64,000 bases of DNA from Agrococcus baldri (GTDB lineage: Bacteria; Actinomycetota; Actinomycetes; Actinomycetales; Microbacteriaceae): the NCBI GenBank assembly GCA_900114805.1, contig FOZN01000002.1, positions 744,001 through 808,000 on the forward strand. The letters run 5' to 3'. Every line of letters starts with the position of its first letter. Position 1 is the stretch's first letter. The notes under the pieces are model-generated. The model saw nothing but the letters and a program-made list of their open reading frames with translations, made no database searches and was not told the origin of the DNA. Shown in pieces: positions 35,750 through 43,964 of the stretch. Position numbers and translations under genes: made by a program.

Positions 35750-36751
35750 ATGACCAGCACTGAGATGACCAGCAACGAGCCCATCCTGACCCTGCTGCTC
35801 GCCGGGCCGGCCGTCGCCGACGAGGCGCCGGCGCTCGCCGACGGAGCCGCAGAAGCGCTCGGCGCCGCAGCGCGGCTCGGCACGCCCGTCGCGGTGGTGG
35901 TCGGCGCCGCCGACGCGCTGCCGCAGCTGGCCGAGGCCGCCGCGTCGCTCGGCGCCGCGCGCGTGCTGACCGCCGCGGTCGACCCCGCACAGCTCGGCGC
36001 TCCCGTGGCCGACGCCCTCGCCGCCGCCGTCGCGCAGGAGGCGCCGGCCGCGGTGCTGGTGTCGCACTCGATCGAGGGGTCGGATGCGGCGGGTCGCCTG
36101 GCCGCGCGCCTGCGCGCCCCGCTCGCGGTCGACGCCGTCGCGGTGGAGCGCGACGACGAGGGCATCGTCGCGAAGCACTCCGTGTACGGCGGCGGCTTCG
36201 AGGTGACCTCGGCGGCGACCTACGGTCCACTCATCGTGACGCTGCGGCTCGGCGCCATCGACCACCGGGCCGAGGCCGCCGCACCGCAGGTGTCCGCGCT
36301 GGAGGTCGGCGCCTCCGGCCGGCCCGCCGCGGCGGTGGAGGGCTTCGAGTCCGTGGTGCAGGCATCCGAGCGGCCCGATCTGCGCTCGGCGAAGAAGATC
36401 GTCTCGGGTGGTCGCGGGCTCGGCTCGAAGGAGCAGTTCGCGCTCGTCGAGCAGCTCGCCGACACCCTCGGTGCGGCGATCGGCGCCTCGCGCGCCGCAG
36501 TCGACGCGGGCTACGTCGATCAGTCGCTGCAGGTCGGCCAGACCGGCACCTCGGTCTCGCCCGACCTCTACATCGCGGTCGGCATCTCCGGCGCGATCCA
36601 GCACCGCGCGGGCATGCAGACGGCGAAGACGATCATCGCGATCGACAAGGACGCCAACGCGCCCATCTTCGAGATCGCCGACCTCGGCGTCGTCGGCGAC
36701 CTGTTCACGATCGTGCCGCAGCTCGTGCAGGCGCTCGAGGCGCGGAAGTAG
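35750..36751 (+). CDS. etfA: electron transfer flavoprotein, alpha subunit
   Basis: 333 residues. C-terminal FAD domain with SGGRGLGSKEQFALVEQLAD, GYVDQSLQVGQTGTSVSPDLYI and AVGISGAIQHRAGM. The ATG at 35750 follows GAGGAG; 35765 is an alternative. Five bases before the cytochrome gene, on the same transcript. Confidence 0.95.
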   Translation: MTSTEMTSNEPILTLLLAGPAVADEAPALADGAAEALGAAARLGTPVAVVVGAADALPQLAEAAASLGAARVLTAAVDPAQLGAPVADALAAAVAQEAPAAVLVSHSIEGSDAAGRLAARLRAPLAVDAVAVERDDEGIVAKHSVYGGGFEVTSAATYGPLIVTLRLGAIDHRAEAAAPQVSALEVGASGRPAAAVEGFESVVQASERPDLRSAKKIVSGGRGLGSKEQFALVEQLADTLGAAIGASRAAVDAGYVDQSLQVGQTGTSVSPDLYIAVGISGAIQHRAGMQTAKTIIAIDKDANAPIFEIADLGVVGDLFTIVPQLVQALEARK

Positions 36752-36756
36752 CAGCG

Positions 36757-38760
36757 ATGACGATCGGTCAGCACCCGGGATCCGTGCGCCGCGGCCTGCC
36801 GCGCGCGCCCGGCGGCGAGCCCTGGCCGCCCGCCGATGCCGCAGTGCCTGCCGCCCCTGCGGAAGCTGCCCCGCCGGTCGAGCAGGCCGCGGCCGCGCCG
36901 CCGGTCGAGCCGCCACCGGCCGTCCTGCAGGCAGAGCAGGCCGCCGCCACCCCCGCGCCGACGGCCCCGCAGGCTGCGCCCGCGCCCGCGCCGGTCGCCA
37001 CCCCCGCTGCAACCGGTATCGAATTGCCGTCTGAGGCACCCTCGGAGCGACCAACCGGTACCGGTGTGCCGAGTGCTGCTGCCGGAACCCTCCGCCGCGG
37101 CCTCCCGCGCACGGCCGGCGGCGAGCCCTGGCCGCCTGCCGACGCTGCTGCCCCCGCATCGAGCAGCGCCGGCGCTCCGCCTGCCGAGACGGCCCCCGCT
37201 CCCACCTCCGCCTCCACCTCCTCCGCCGCAGCGACCCCCGCCGCCAACGCGGGCGCCACCGCAGCCGCCGCGACCACCGCACCAGACGCGCCCGCAGCAG
37301 CAGCGGCAGCCGCGCCGCAGGTATACGGCGATTCGCTCACAGCGGCGGCCGATGGGAGCAAATCGCCCTATACCTCTGGTGAGGCGGGGGTAGAGGCGAC
37401 AATCCCCGCAAGTGGGATCCGCCGCGGACTGCCGCGAGTCGCCGGCGGCGAGCCCTGGCCGACGACCGCACCCGCTGCCGCGCGCGCTGAGATGGCGCAA
37501 CCGGCGCGACCGGCGGGCGAGAGCGCGCCCGATGCGACGCCTCGCGCGGAGGCGCCGGTGGCCGCTCCCGTCGATGTGGCGCACACCGTGCGGCCCGAGG
37601 CCGCAGCCGCGCCCGCTGCGCCATCTGGCCCCACGGCGGAGCCCGCGGCTGCCGCCGAGCCTGCGGCGGCCTCGACGCCCACGCCAGCGCCTGCCGCTGC
37701 GCCCGCGCCTGCCCCCGAGCCTGCCGCTGCGCCCGCGCCTGCCCCCGAGCCTGCCGCTGCGCCCGCGCCTGCCCCCGAGCCTGCGGCTGCCAAGGCCTCG
37801 CCAGCCAAGCCCGCGCCCGCAGCCAAGCCAGCAGCGGCCGCCAAGCCCGCGGCGGCGCAGCCCGTCCCGCTCCCGACCACGCCCAGGCAGTGGATCGGTG
37901 CCGGCGTGCTCGTCGCGCTCGCGATCGTCGGCCTCGCCACGATCGTCGTCGCCATCGCCCGCTGGATCGCCGGCCTCGAGCCGGTCGCCGCGTTCATCGC
38001 GCAGTACCCCGGCACGTACGACCTCCCCGAGGGCGCCCCCGTGGGCCTGCCGGTCTGGCTCAACTGGTCGCACTTCTTCAACCTGTTCTTCATCGCGCTG
38101 ATCATCCGCAGCGGGCTCCAGGTGCGGAGCGAGCGCAAGCCACCCGCGTACTTCACCTCGAAGCGCACCGGCCACAAGGCATCCATCACCGTCTGGCTGC
38201 ACACGAGCGTCGACATCCTCTGGGTGCTGAACGGGCTGATCTTCGTCATCCTGCTGTTCGCGACCGGCCAGTGGATGCGCATCGTGCCGACCAGCTTCGA
38301 GGTCTTCCCGCACGCGATCTCCGCCGCGCTGCAGTACGCGACGCTCGACTGGCCGCTCGAGAACGGCTGGGTCAACTACAACGCTCTGCAGCAGCTCGCC
38401 TACTTCGCCACCGTCTTCCTCGCGGCGCCGCTCGCGATCATCACGGGTGTGCGGATGAGCGGCTGGTGGCCCGAGAACGAGCGGCTGAACCGCGCCTACC
38501 CGGTCGCGTGGGCGCGCGCGATCCACTTCCCGACGATGCTCTACTTCGTCGCCTTCATCGCCGTGCACGTGCTGCTGGTGCTCACCACCGGAGCGCTCCG
38601 CAACCTCAACCACATGTTCGCCGCGAAGTCCGACGACGACTGGATCGGCTTCCTGCTCTTCGTCGGCGCCATGCTCATCACTGCGGCGGCCGTCGTCGCC
38701 GCCCGACCCACCCTGCTCTCGCCCATCGCGAGCCGCTTCGGCACCGTCACCGCGCGGTAG
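36757..38760 (+). CDS. Ala/Pro-rich protein with C-terminal b-type cytochrome domain
   Basis: 667 residues. Residues 1-375 are disordered Ala/Pro and contain three copies of RRGLPR-x2-GGEPWP (11-24, 113-126, 222-235). The rest is a membrane cytochrome b561/hydrogenase-b type domain: about four to five helices, with candidate haem ligands His439, His482, His590 and His604, the last two 14 apart in one helix. ATG 36757 is five bases after etfA, so translation is linked. I infer electron transfer from ETF to the quinone pool; no ETF-quinone oxidoreductase is visible nearby. The role of the repeats is unknown. Confidence 0.8.
   Translation: MTIGQHPGSVRRGLPRAPGGEPWPPADAAVPAAPAEAAPPVEQAAAAPPVEPPPAVLQAEQAAATPAPTAPQAAPAPAPVATPAATGIELPSEAPSERPTGTGVPSAAAGTLRRGLPRTAGGEPWPPADAAAPASSSAGAPPAETAPAPTSASTSSAAATPAANAGATAAAATTAPDAPAAAAAAAPQVYGDSLTAAADGSKSPYTSGEAGVEATIPASGIRRGLPRVAGGEPWPTTAPAAARAEMAQPARPAGESAPDATPRAEAPVAAPVDVAHTVRPEAAAAPAAPSGPTAEPAAAAEPAAASTPTPAPAAAPAPAPEPAAAPAPAPEPAAAPAPAPEPAAAKASPAKPAPAAKPAAAAKPAAAQPVPLPTTPRQWIGAGVLVALAIVGLATIVVAIARWIAGLEPVAAFIAQYPGTYDLPEGAPVGLPVWLNWSHFFNLFFIALIIRSGLQVRSERKPPAYFTSKRTGHKASITVWLHTSVDILWVLNGLIFVILLFATGQWMRIVPTSFEVFPHAISAALQYATLDWPLENGWVNYNALQQLAYFATVFLAAPLAIITGVRMSGWWPENERLNRAYPVAWARAIHFPTMLYFVAFIAVHVLLVLTTGALRNLNHMFAAKSDDDWIGFLLFVGAMLITAAAVVAARPTLLSPIASRFGTVTAR
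37691..37780 (+). repeat. three tandem 30-bp units inside the cytochrome gene
   Basis: Three identical 30-base units, in frame, encode Ala/Pro decapeptides (APAPAPEPAA). Exact DNA identity indicates recent slippage and possible length variation between strains. Confidence 0.85.
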
Positions 38761-38831
38761 CCGCAGCGGCGATGCACGTGCCGCGTGCTGTGGTGTCGAG
38801 CGGATGCGCTGCGGCACGGCAGGATGGACGG

Positions 38832-39626
38832 GTGACTGGCGAGATGGAGACCGAGCACCGCAGGCCGATCTTCGCGCTCATCGCGATCGGGCTGCTCTCG
38901 GGCTTCCTGTCTGGCATGTTCGGCATCGGCGGCGGCATCGTGATCGTGCCGCTGCTGGTGATGCTGGCGAAGTTCCCGCGCAAGCTCGCCGCCGGCACCT
39001 CGCTCGGAGCGATCGTGCCGGCCGCCCTCGTCGGCGTCGCGAGCTACGCAGCGGTCGGCAACGTCGACTGGCTCGTCGCGCTCATCCTGGTGGTCGGCTC
39101 GGTCACGGGCGCGCAGGTCGGCGCGCACCTGCTGCACAAGCTGCCGGTGCTCGCGATCCGATGGGCGTTCATCGCCTTCCTGGTGGTCGTGGCCGTCAGC
39201 CTCTTCCTGGTGGTGCCCTCGCGCGATGCCCAGCTGCAGCTCGACGTGCTGCCGATCATCGGCCTCGTCGCGCTGGGCTTCGCGACCGGTGTGCTCTCGG
39301 GCATCCTCGGCGTCGGCGGCGGCGTCATCATCGTGCCGATGCTCATCCTGCTGTTCGGGCAGAGCGACCTGGTCGCCAAGGGCACCTCGCTCGCGATGAT
39401 GATCCCCACCGCGATCTCCGGCACCATCGGCAACCTGCGGCGCAAGAACGTCGACATCCTCGCCTCGCTCGTCGTCGGCCTCTCGGCCTGCGTGACCACC
39501 GCGCTCGGCGCGGCCGCGGCCATCGCGCTCGACCCGCGCACCGCATCCATCATCTTCGGCGCCTTCCTGCTGGTGCTGATCGTGCGTCTGGTGTTCGAGG
39601 CGATCAAGCAGGGGCACCGGGAATGA
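38832..39626 (+). CDS. TauE/SafE family sulfite/anion exporter
   Basis: 264 residues, about eight helices in two similar halves: GLLSGFLSGMFGIGGGIVIVPLL and GFATGVLSGILGVGGGVIIVPML carry the paired GxGGG motifs of the family. Transports organosulfonates, sulfite or similar anions. GTG 38832 is 6 bases after CAGGAT (38820-38825); ATG 38844 is an alternative. Confidence 0.87.
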   Translation: MTGEMETEHRRPIFALIAIGLLSGFLSGMFGIGGGIVIVPLLVMLAKFPRKLAAGTSLGAIVPAALVGVASYAAVGNVDWLVALILVVGSVTGAQVGAHLLHKLPVLAIRWAFIAFLVVVAVSLFLVVPSRDAQLQLDVLPIIGLVALGFATGVLSGILGVGGGVIIVPMLILLFGQSDLVAKGTSLAMMIPTAISGTIGNLRRKNVDILASLVVGLSACVTTALGAAAAIALDPRTASIIFGAFLLVLIVRLVFEAIKQGHRE

Positions 39627-39628
39627 TG

Positions 39629-39676
39629 AGCGCAGGCAACCGTGCGCGCTGGCGATCGTCAGCGCAGGCAACCGTG
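39629..39676. repeat. 16-bp direct repeat in a short gap
   Basis: AGCGCAGGCAACCGTG at 39629-39644 and again at 39661-39676, followed by a partial third copy. The gap to the next gene (39627-39711) holds nothing else evident. Confidence 0.6.
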
Positions 39677-39711
39677 TGCACCGACAGCCGTGAGCGCAGG
39701 GGAGCGAGGGC

Positions 39712-40332
39712 ATGACCCGGCACATCGTCGCGCTGGTGATCGGCGCGATCTTCACCGTGATCGGCAGCACCGTGCTGGCGGTCTTCCTGCGCCTGCTCAC
39801 CGGCGGCGGCCTGGGGGAGATGAGCCCGATGGTGCTCATCCCCGCGGTGTTCGCGCTGATCGGCATCGTGCTGGTCGTGACGGCGATCCGGGGTGTGCTG
39901 CGGCACCGGGAGCGGCGGGCGATGCCGCTCGCGATCGTGCGCGCCGAGCCTCCGGCCGCCCGTTCGGGCCGGTGGGACCTCGACGACGTCGCCAGCGGCA
40001 TCGCCCGGCGGCTGATCGACAGTCCGTGCGCGGTGCACCACGCGGGCGAGCGCGTCGAGATCCGCTGGGCGGGCGAGGTGGCGCAGGAGCGCTGCGAGCT
40101 GCGCGACGCCGGCGACGGGACGCTCTCGCACTCGGACGTGATCGAGTCGGCGCTCGAGGTGCTGCGGCTGCACAAGGGCGTGACGTTCCGCGCCGGACCC
40201 TCGCGCAGCCGTGCGACGCGGCGGAGCCTCGTGCAGGGCGCGGGCGGTGCGTTCGACACCGTCGACCGGCGAGCGGTGCACGCCGCCATCGACGACACGC
40301 TCGCGATCGCCGGCTGGCGCCGCGAGGGCTAG
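39712..40332 (+). CDS. membrane protein with cytoplasmic domain, unknown
   Basis: 206 residues: two N-terminal helices (about 5-30 and 40-63) and a 140-residue soluble part. GGGGAGCGAGG precedes ATG. No family recognised. Last native-looking gene before the lower-GC cassette. Confidence 0.65.
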   Translation: MTRHIVALVIGAIFTVIGSTVLAVFLRLLTGGGLGEMSPMVLIPAVFALIGIVLVVTAIRGVLRHRERRAMPLAIVRAEPPAARSGRWDLDDVASGIARRLIDSPCAVHHAGERVEIRWAGEVAQERCELRDAGDGTLSHSDVIESALEVLRLHKGVTFRAGPSRSRATRRSLVQGAGGAFDTVDRRAVHAAIDDTLAIAGWRREG

Positions 40333-40439
40333 CGGTTCGAGCGGCACAAGGCGTTGTGCAGGGGGACACCTCCTACAGGCGTCCGCTACTCGGAAACTCG
40401 TCACGCGAGCGAACCCGCGAGTTCAACCTGAAGAATTGC

Positions 40440-40491
40440 TTGACATCTGGGTCCCGCTGCTCGTACGGTGTGATTTGTGGTCACAGATCAC
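40440..40491 (+). promoter_or_regulatory. strong promoter with palindromic operator for the ABC cassette
   Basis: -35 TTGACA (40440-40445), 18-base spacer, -10 TACGGT (40464-40469), the best sigma-70-like match in the window. A 22-bp palindrome, arms GTGATnTGTG and CACAnATCAC (40470-40491), covers the transcription start. It is the likely target of the cassette's GntR protein at 43223. Confidence 0.7.
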
Positions 40492-40508
40492 GAAGCAAAG
40501 GAGATTCA

Positions 40509-41468
40509 ATGACGAACACCTTTCGCCCCGCGAACGGTCGCCGCCGTAGAGCGCGCGTTGCCGCGCTTACACTCAGCTTGCCGCTCGCTGGAGTGCTACT
40601 TGCGGGATGCGCTTCGACAGGCGTTGCAGGAGAGCCCGGGAGTAACGCCGGGGCAGGCGCCTCTGGTATCCGTCCGGACGTCCAGGCGCTACTCACCGAG
40701 GAGCTGCGTGGCGCGCTGGAGGACCAATTGCCCGAGGGGTATGCAAACGGTGAGCCGATGCAGGTGGCTACCGACGCCACGATTGGCATCCCGATCGCGA
40801 CCTTCGATGAGAACAACGAGCACATCGAAGGCTTGGCGGTTGACATGGCCCAAGCGGTGAGTTGGGTGCTGGGAAGGGACGCAAGCATCTCTCACGCGGT
40901 ATGGGACACCCTGATCCCTGGTCTGGAGGCAGGCCGATTTGACTACGTGACCACCGTCATGCTCGACACGGAAGTCCGCCAGGAGCAAGTGGACTTCGTC
41001 GACTACCTTGCTGACGGTTCGAGCATCCTCGTCCAGACTGAGAGTGACTTCAATGACTTGACCGTTGGCACCATGTGTGGCCTGTCCGTTGGGGTGATGC
41101 GCGGATCATATGAGGAGTTCTTGCTCACCGAGCAGAACCCCGCCTGCGATGAGCCGATCGACATCCAGGTTTACGCCGGAATCAACGAGGGCATGCTGGC
41201 CGTCCAGAGCGAGCGTGTCGACGCCATGATGGGTGCTGCGAGCCAACTCACCTACGTGGAGACCATGTCCAACGGGGCGCTGCGCTCAGCGGGGGATGTA
41301 GTCGAGCCGGGCATCGACGGCATCGCCATCGCTAAGGACAGTCCGCTGGTGCCAGCCATCCAAGCTGCCGTACAAGAGCTCATGGACACCGGTGTCTATA
41401 TGGAAATCCTCGCGCTCTACGGTATGGAGCAGAACGCCATCGACGCTGCAACGATCAACCTCGGATAG
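40509..41468 (+). CDS. amino-acid-type ABC transporter substrate-binding lipoprotein
   Basis: 319 residues. Twin-arginine-rich basic start, lipobox LAGC (Cys34), then a bacterial SBP type 3 domain (IGIPIATFDENNEHIEGLAVDMAQAV, VDFVDYLADGSSILV, GLSVGVMRGSYEEFL). AAAGGAG precedes ATG. First gene of the importer operon; GC and codon use are visibly lower than in flanking genes. Ligand unknown, possibly a guanidino compound given the downstream ureohydrolase. Confidence 0.9.
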   Translation: MTNTFRPANGRRRRARVAALTLSLPLAGVLLAGCASTGVAGEPGSNAGAGASGIRPDVQALLTEELRGALEDQLPEGYANGEPMQVATDATIGIPIATFDENNEHIEGLAVDMAQAVSWVLGRDASISHAVWDTLIPGLEAGRFDYVTTVMLDTEVRQEQVDFVDYLADGSSILVQTESDFNDLTVGTMCGLSVGVMRGSYEEFLLTEQNPACDEPIDIQVYAGINEGMLAVQSERVDAMMGAASQLTYVETMSNGALRSAGDVVEPGIDGIAIAKDSPLVPAIQAAVQELMDTGVYMEILALYGMEQNAIDAATINLG

Positions 41469-41473
41469 GCGCC

Positions 41474-42451
41474 ATGTCTGTGCAAGCCGAGTCGCCAAGC
41501 CGGCAGGAACTCGAGACCGCTAGCGTAGTGCCGCTTCGGCACCCATGGCGGTGGGTGTCGGCTGCGATCATCACATTGCTGGTCGTCATGATCGCGTACA
41601 CGCTGGTCGCCAACGAGCGGTTCGAATGGCCGACAGTCGCCAGGTACCTCTTCTCGAGGCCGATCATTGACGGCCTGCTCCTGACGATCCAGCTGACGGT
41701 GATCGCTACCGTGGCTTCGCTAATCCTGGGCACGATGCTCGCGCTGATGCGCACTTCAGCCAACCCGATACTGCGATTGTCAGCAGCCGCGTACATCTGG
41801 ATATTCCGTTCGGTCCCGCTGCTGGTGCAGTTGATCCTGTTTTACAACATCTCCGCCTTGTTCCCGACGATTAACATTGGACTGCCATTTGGCATCGGGC
41901 CGCAGTTTGCGTTCGGTGAGGTGAATGCGATCATCACCCCGATGGTCGCGGCAATCCTGGCCTTCAGCCTGAATGAGAGCGCCTACACGGCTGAGACGGT
42001 CCGTGGCGGTTTGCTCTCCGTGGACAAAGGGCAGATCGAGGCCGGCCGAGCCATGGGCTTCAGCGAAGGCAAGATCGTATGGCTGGTCGTATTGCCGCAG
42101 GCCCTCCGAGTATTCATTCCTCCCTTCGGCAACCAGGTCGTAAACCTGCTGAAGATGACTTCGCTCGTCAGCGTCATCGCCCTCGCGGATCTCCTCTACT
42201 CTGCGCAGATCATCTACTCGAGGACGTTCGAGACGATTCCGCTGCTCATCGTCGCCTCGATCTGGTACCTCATCCTCGTCTCGGCCATGTCCTACGGGCA
42301 GAGCCTGCTCGAAGCGCGATTCGCGCAGCGAGGTAACCGCGTTGGTAAGGCGACGAAGCGAAGCGGGCCGACAACTGACACTTCGCGATTCTTTGCGCTG
42401 AAGACCGGAGCAGTTCAAGTGCAAGCCACTAGCGAAAAGGATGAACGATGA
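41474..42451 (+). CDS. amino-acid-type ABC transporter permease
   Basis: 325 residues, HisM/GlnP type: LLLTIQLTVIATVASLILGTMLALMR, IWIFRSVPLLVQLI, and the EAA loop ESAYTAETVRGGLLSVDKGQIEAG with LPQALRVFIPPFGNQ. Five or six helices plus a long polar C-terminal tail. Overlaps the ATPase gene by four bases (ATGA). Confidence 0.92.
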   Translation: MSVQAESPSRQELETASVVPLRHPWRWVSAAIITLLVVMIAYTLVANERFEWPTVARYLFSRPIIDGLLLTIQLTVIATVASLILGTMLALMRTSANPILRLSAAAYIWIFRSVPLLVQLILFYNISALFPTINIGLPFGIGPQFAFGEVNAIITPMVAAILAFSLNESAYTAETVRGGLLSVDKGQIEAGRAMGFSEGKIVWLVVLPQALRVFIPPFGNQVVNLLKMTSLVSVIALADLLYSAQIIYSRTFETIPLLIVASIWYLILVSAMSYGQSLLEARFAQRGNRVGKATKRSGPTTDTSRFFALKTGAVQVQATSEKDER

Positions 42452-43215
42452 CCGCACCGCTCGTCGAGATCATGGGCGTCCGCAAGTCGTACGGTGACCT
42501 CGACGTGCTCAAGGGAATCGACTTGGAGGTCCAGGAGGGCCAAGTCGTATGCCTGATCGGGCCGTCGGGAGGAGGCAAGAGCACCCTCCTACGATGTGTC
42601 AATCACCTTGAGCGTGTCGATCAGGGCGCCATCAAGGTGGCCGGCGAGGTCGTCGGCTACCGGTGGCAAAACAACAGCCTCCACGAGATGCGATCGTCGC
42701 AGGTATGTAAGCAGCGCGCCAAGATCGGCATGGTTTTCCAGCAGTTCAATTTGTTCGCGCACAAGACCGTATTGCAGAACGTCACAATGGGGCCGATCAA
42801 GTTGCTCGGGTTAAGCAAGGATGAGGCCATCGAGCGCGCCCGGACGCTACTTGATCATGTCGGCCTGCTCGACAAGCAGAGCGCGTACCCGAGTCAGCTC
42901 TCCGGCGGGCAGTCCCAACGGGTAGCGATCGCGCGCGCTCTGGCTATGGAGCCGAGACTGATGCTGTTCGATGAGCCGACATCGGCGCTTGACCCCGAGC
43001 TCGTCGGTGACGTGCTCTCCGTCATGCGCGATCTCGTCTCGCAAGGGATGACCATGCTCGTTGTGACGCACGAAATGGGCTTCGCGCGAGACGCTGCCGA
43101 CAGTGTCGCGTTCATGGCTGGTGGTGAGATCGTCGAGCACGGCACACCCGAGCAGGTGCTCGGTAACCCTCAGCGCGAGCGAACCCGATCGTTCCTATCT
43201 CGAGTTTCGGCATAG
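42448..43215 (+). CDS. amino-acid-type ABC transporter ATP-binding protein
   Basis: 255 residues. Walker A GPSGGGKST, Q-loop FQQFNLFAHKTVLQNV, signature LSGGQSQRVAIARAL, Walker B LMLFDEPTSALDPE and switch His in VTHEMGF. Energises the importer. Start overlaps the permease stop. Uses codons such as TTA that are almost absent in neighbouring native genes. Confidence 0.95.
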   Translation: MTAPLVEIMGVRKSYGDLDVLKGIDLEVQEGQVVCLIGPSGGGKSTLLRCVNHLERVDQGAIKVAGEVVGYRWQNNSLHEMRSSQVCKQRAKIGMVFQQFNLFAHKTVLQNVTMGPIKLLGLSKDEAIERARTLLDHVGLLDKQSAYPSQLSGGQSQRVAIARALAMEPRLMLFDEPTSALDPELVGDVLSVMRDLVSQGMTMLVVTHEMGFARDAADSVAFMAGGEIVEHGTPEQVLGNPQRERTRSFLSRVSA

Positions 43216-43222
43216 TCGCGTC

Positions 43223-43924
43223 ATGTCTACTGAACCACAGGGCATCGCCTACAACACCATCGAGCAAGCGACGATCGACCTGACCCCAGTTGACGATCAG
43301 GTCTACCGCTTGCTGCGAAGCGAGATCATCCAAGGATTGATCCCACAGGACACAGTCCTCCGGCTCCGGGAACTCGCGTCTCGGTTCAATGTCAGCACCA
43401 CACCCGTGCGAGAGGCGCTGGAACGGTTGAAGACGGATGGGCTTTGCGTGCAGGAGCCGCATCGGGGAACGCGCGTGGTCAGCTTGTCTGGCGCCGACTT
43501 CGCCGACATTTATGCCGTTCGCATCGGGCTGGAAGGCTATGCCGTGCGTCTGGGCCTCGCGCGGATGGGACCGGCAGACGTCGCGAAGATTCGGGAGGTC
43601 TGGCAGGGGACGCTTGCACTCTGGGACGACGGCGGAGAGCCGACTCTCGACGAGTACCTGCCTTACATGAATCGCATCACAATGACGTGCATTGAATTCG
43701 CTGGCGCTCCCAAGTTGCAAGCGCTCGTCCTGGACTATCGCAGGTTTGCCGAACGCTACCTCCGAGTCGCGTTGACTGATCTCGAATTTCTCCGCGACGA
43801 TGCGCTGCTGCAGGAAGAGATCGTCATCGCATGCGAGGCGAGAGACCCCGAACGAGCGGAGCTCGCGACGAGAAACTTGCTCGTCAAGACCATGGAGGAT
43901 CTCCGTGGGCGTCTGCTCGATTAA
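43223..43924 (+). CDS. GntR family regulator (FCD type)
   Basis: 233 residues: winged helix (VYRLLRSEIIQGLIPQDTVLRLRELASRFNVSTTPVREALERL) and FCD domain. Starts 8 bases after the ATPase gene; CATAGT ends 6 bases before ATG, so a second leaderless message is possible. Candidate repressor acting at 40470-40491. Confidence 0.87.
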   Translation: MSTEPQGIAYNTIEQATIDLTPVDDQVYRLLRSEIIQGLIPQDTVLRLRELASRFNVSTTPVREALERLKTDGLCVQEPHRGTRVVSLSGADFADIYAVRIGLEGYAVRLGLARMGPADVAKIREVWQGTLALWDDGGEPTLDEYLPYMNRITMTCIEFAGAPKLQALVLDYRRFAERYLRVALTDLEFLRDDALLQEEIVIACEARDPERAELATRNLLVKTMEDLRGRLLD

Positions 43925-43964
43925 CTGCCAAGAATTTCAGTGACCAACAGAGAAGGAGAACCAA

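Noticed and set aside
34314-36230. Extension of the MarR frame across etfB/etfA
   Set aside because: Antisense to clear ETF genes; ATG 34847 with GAGGAGG explains the regulator.
36787-36810. RRGLPR read as a Tat signal
   Set aside because: It recurs twice inside the protein, and no hydrophobic stretch follows any copy.
37691-37780. Tandem units considered as a CRISPR array
   Set aside because: Units are contiguous without spacers and lie in frame in a coding region.
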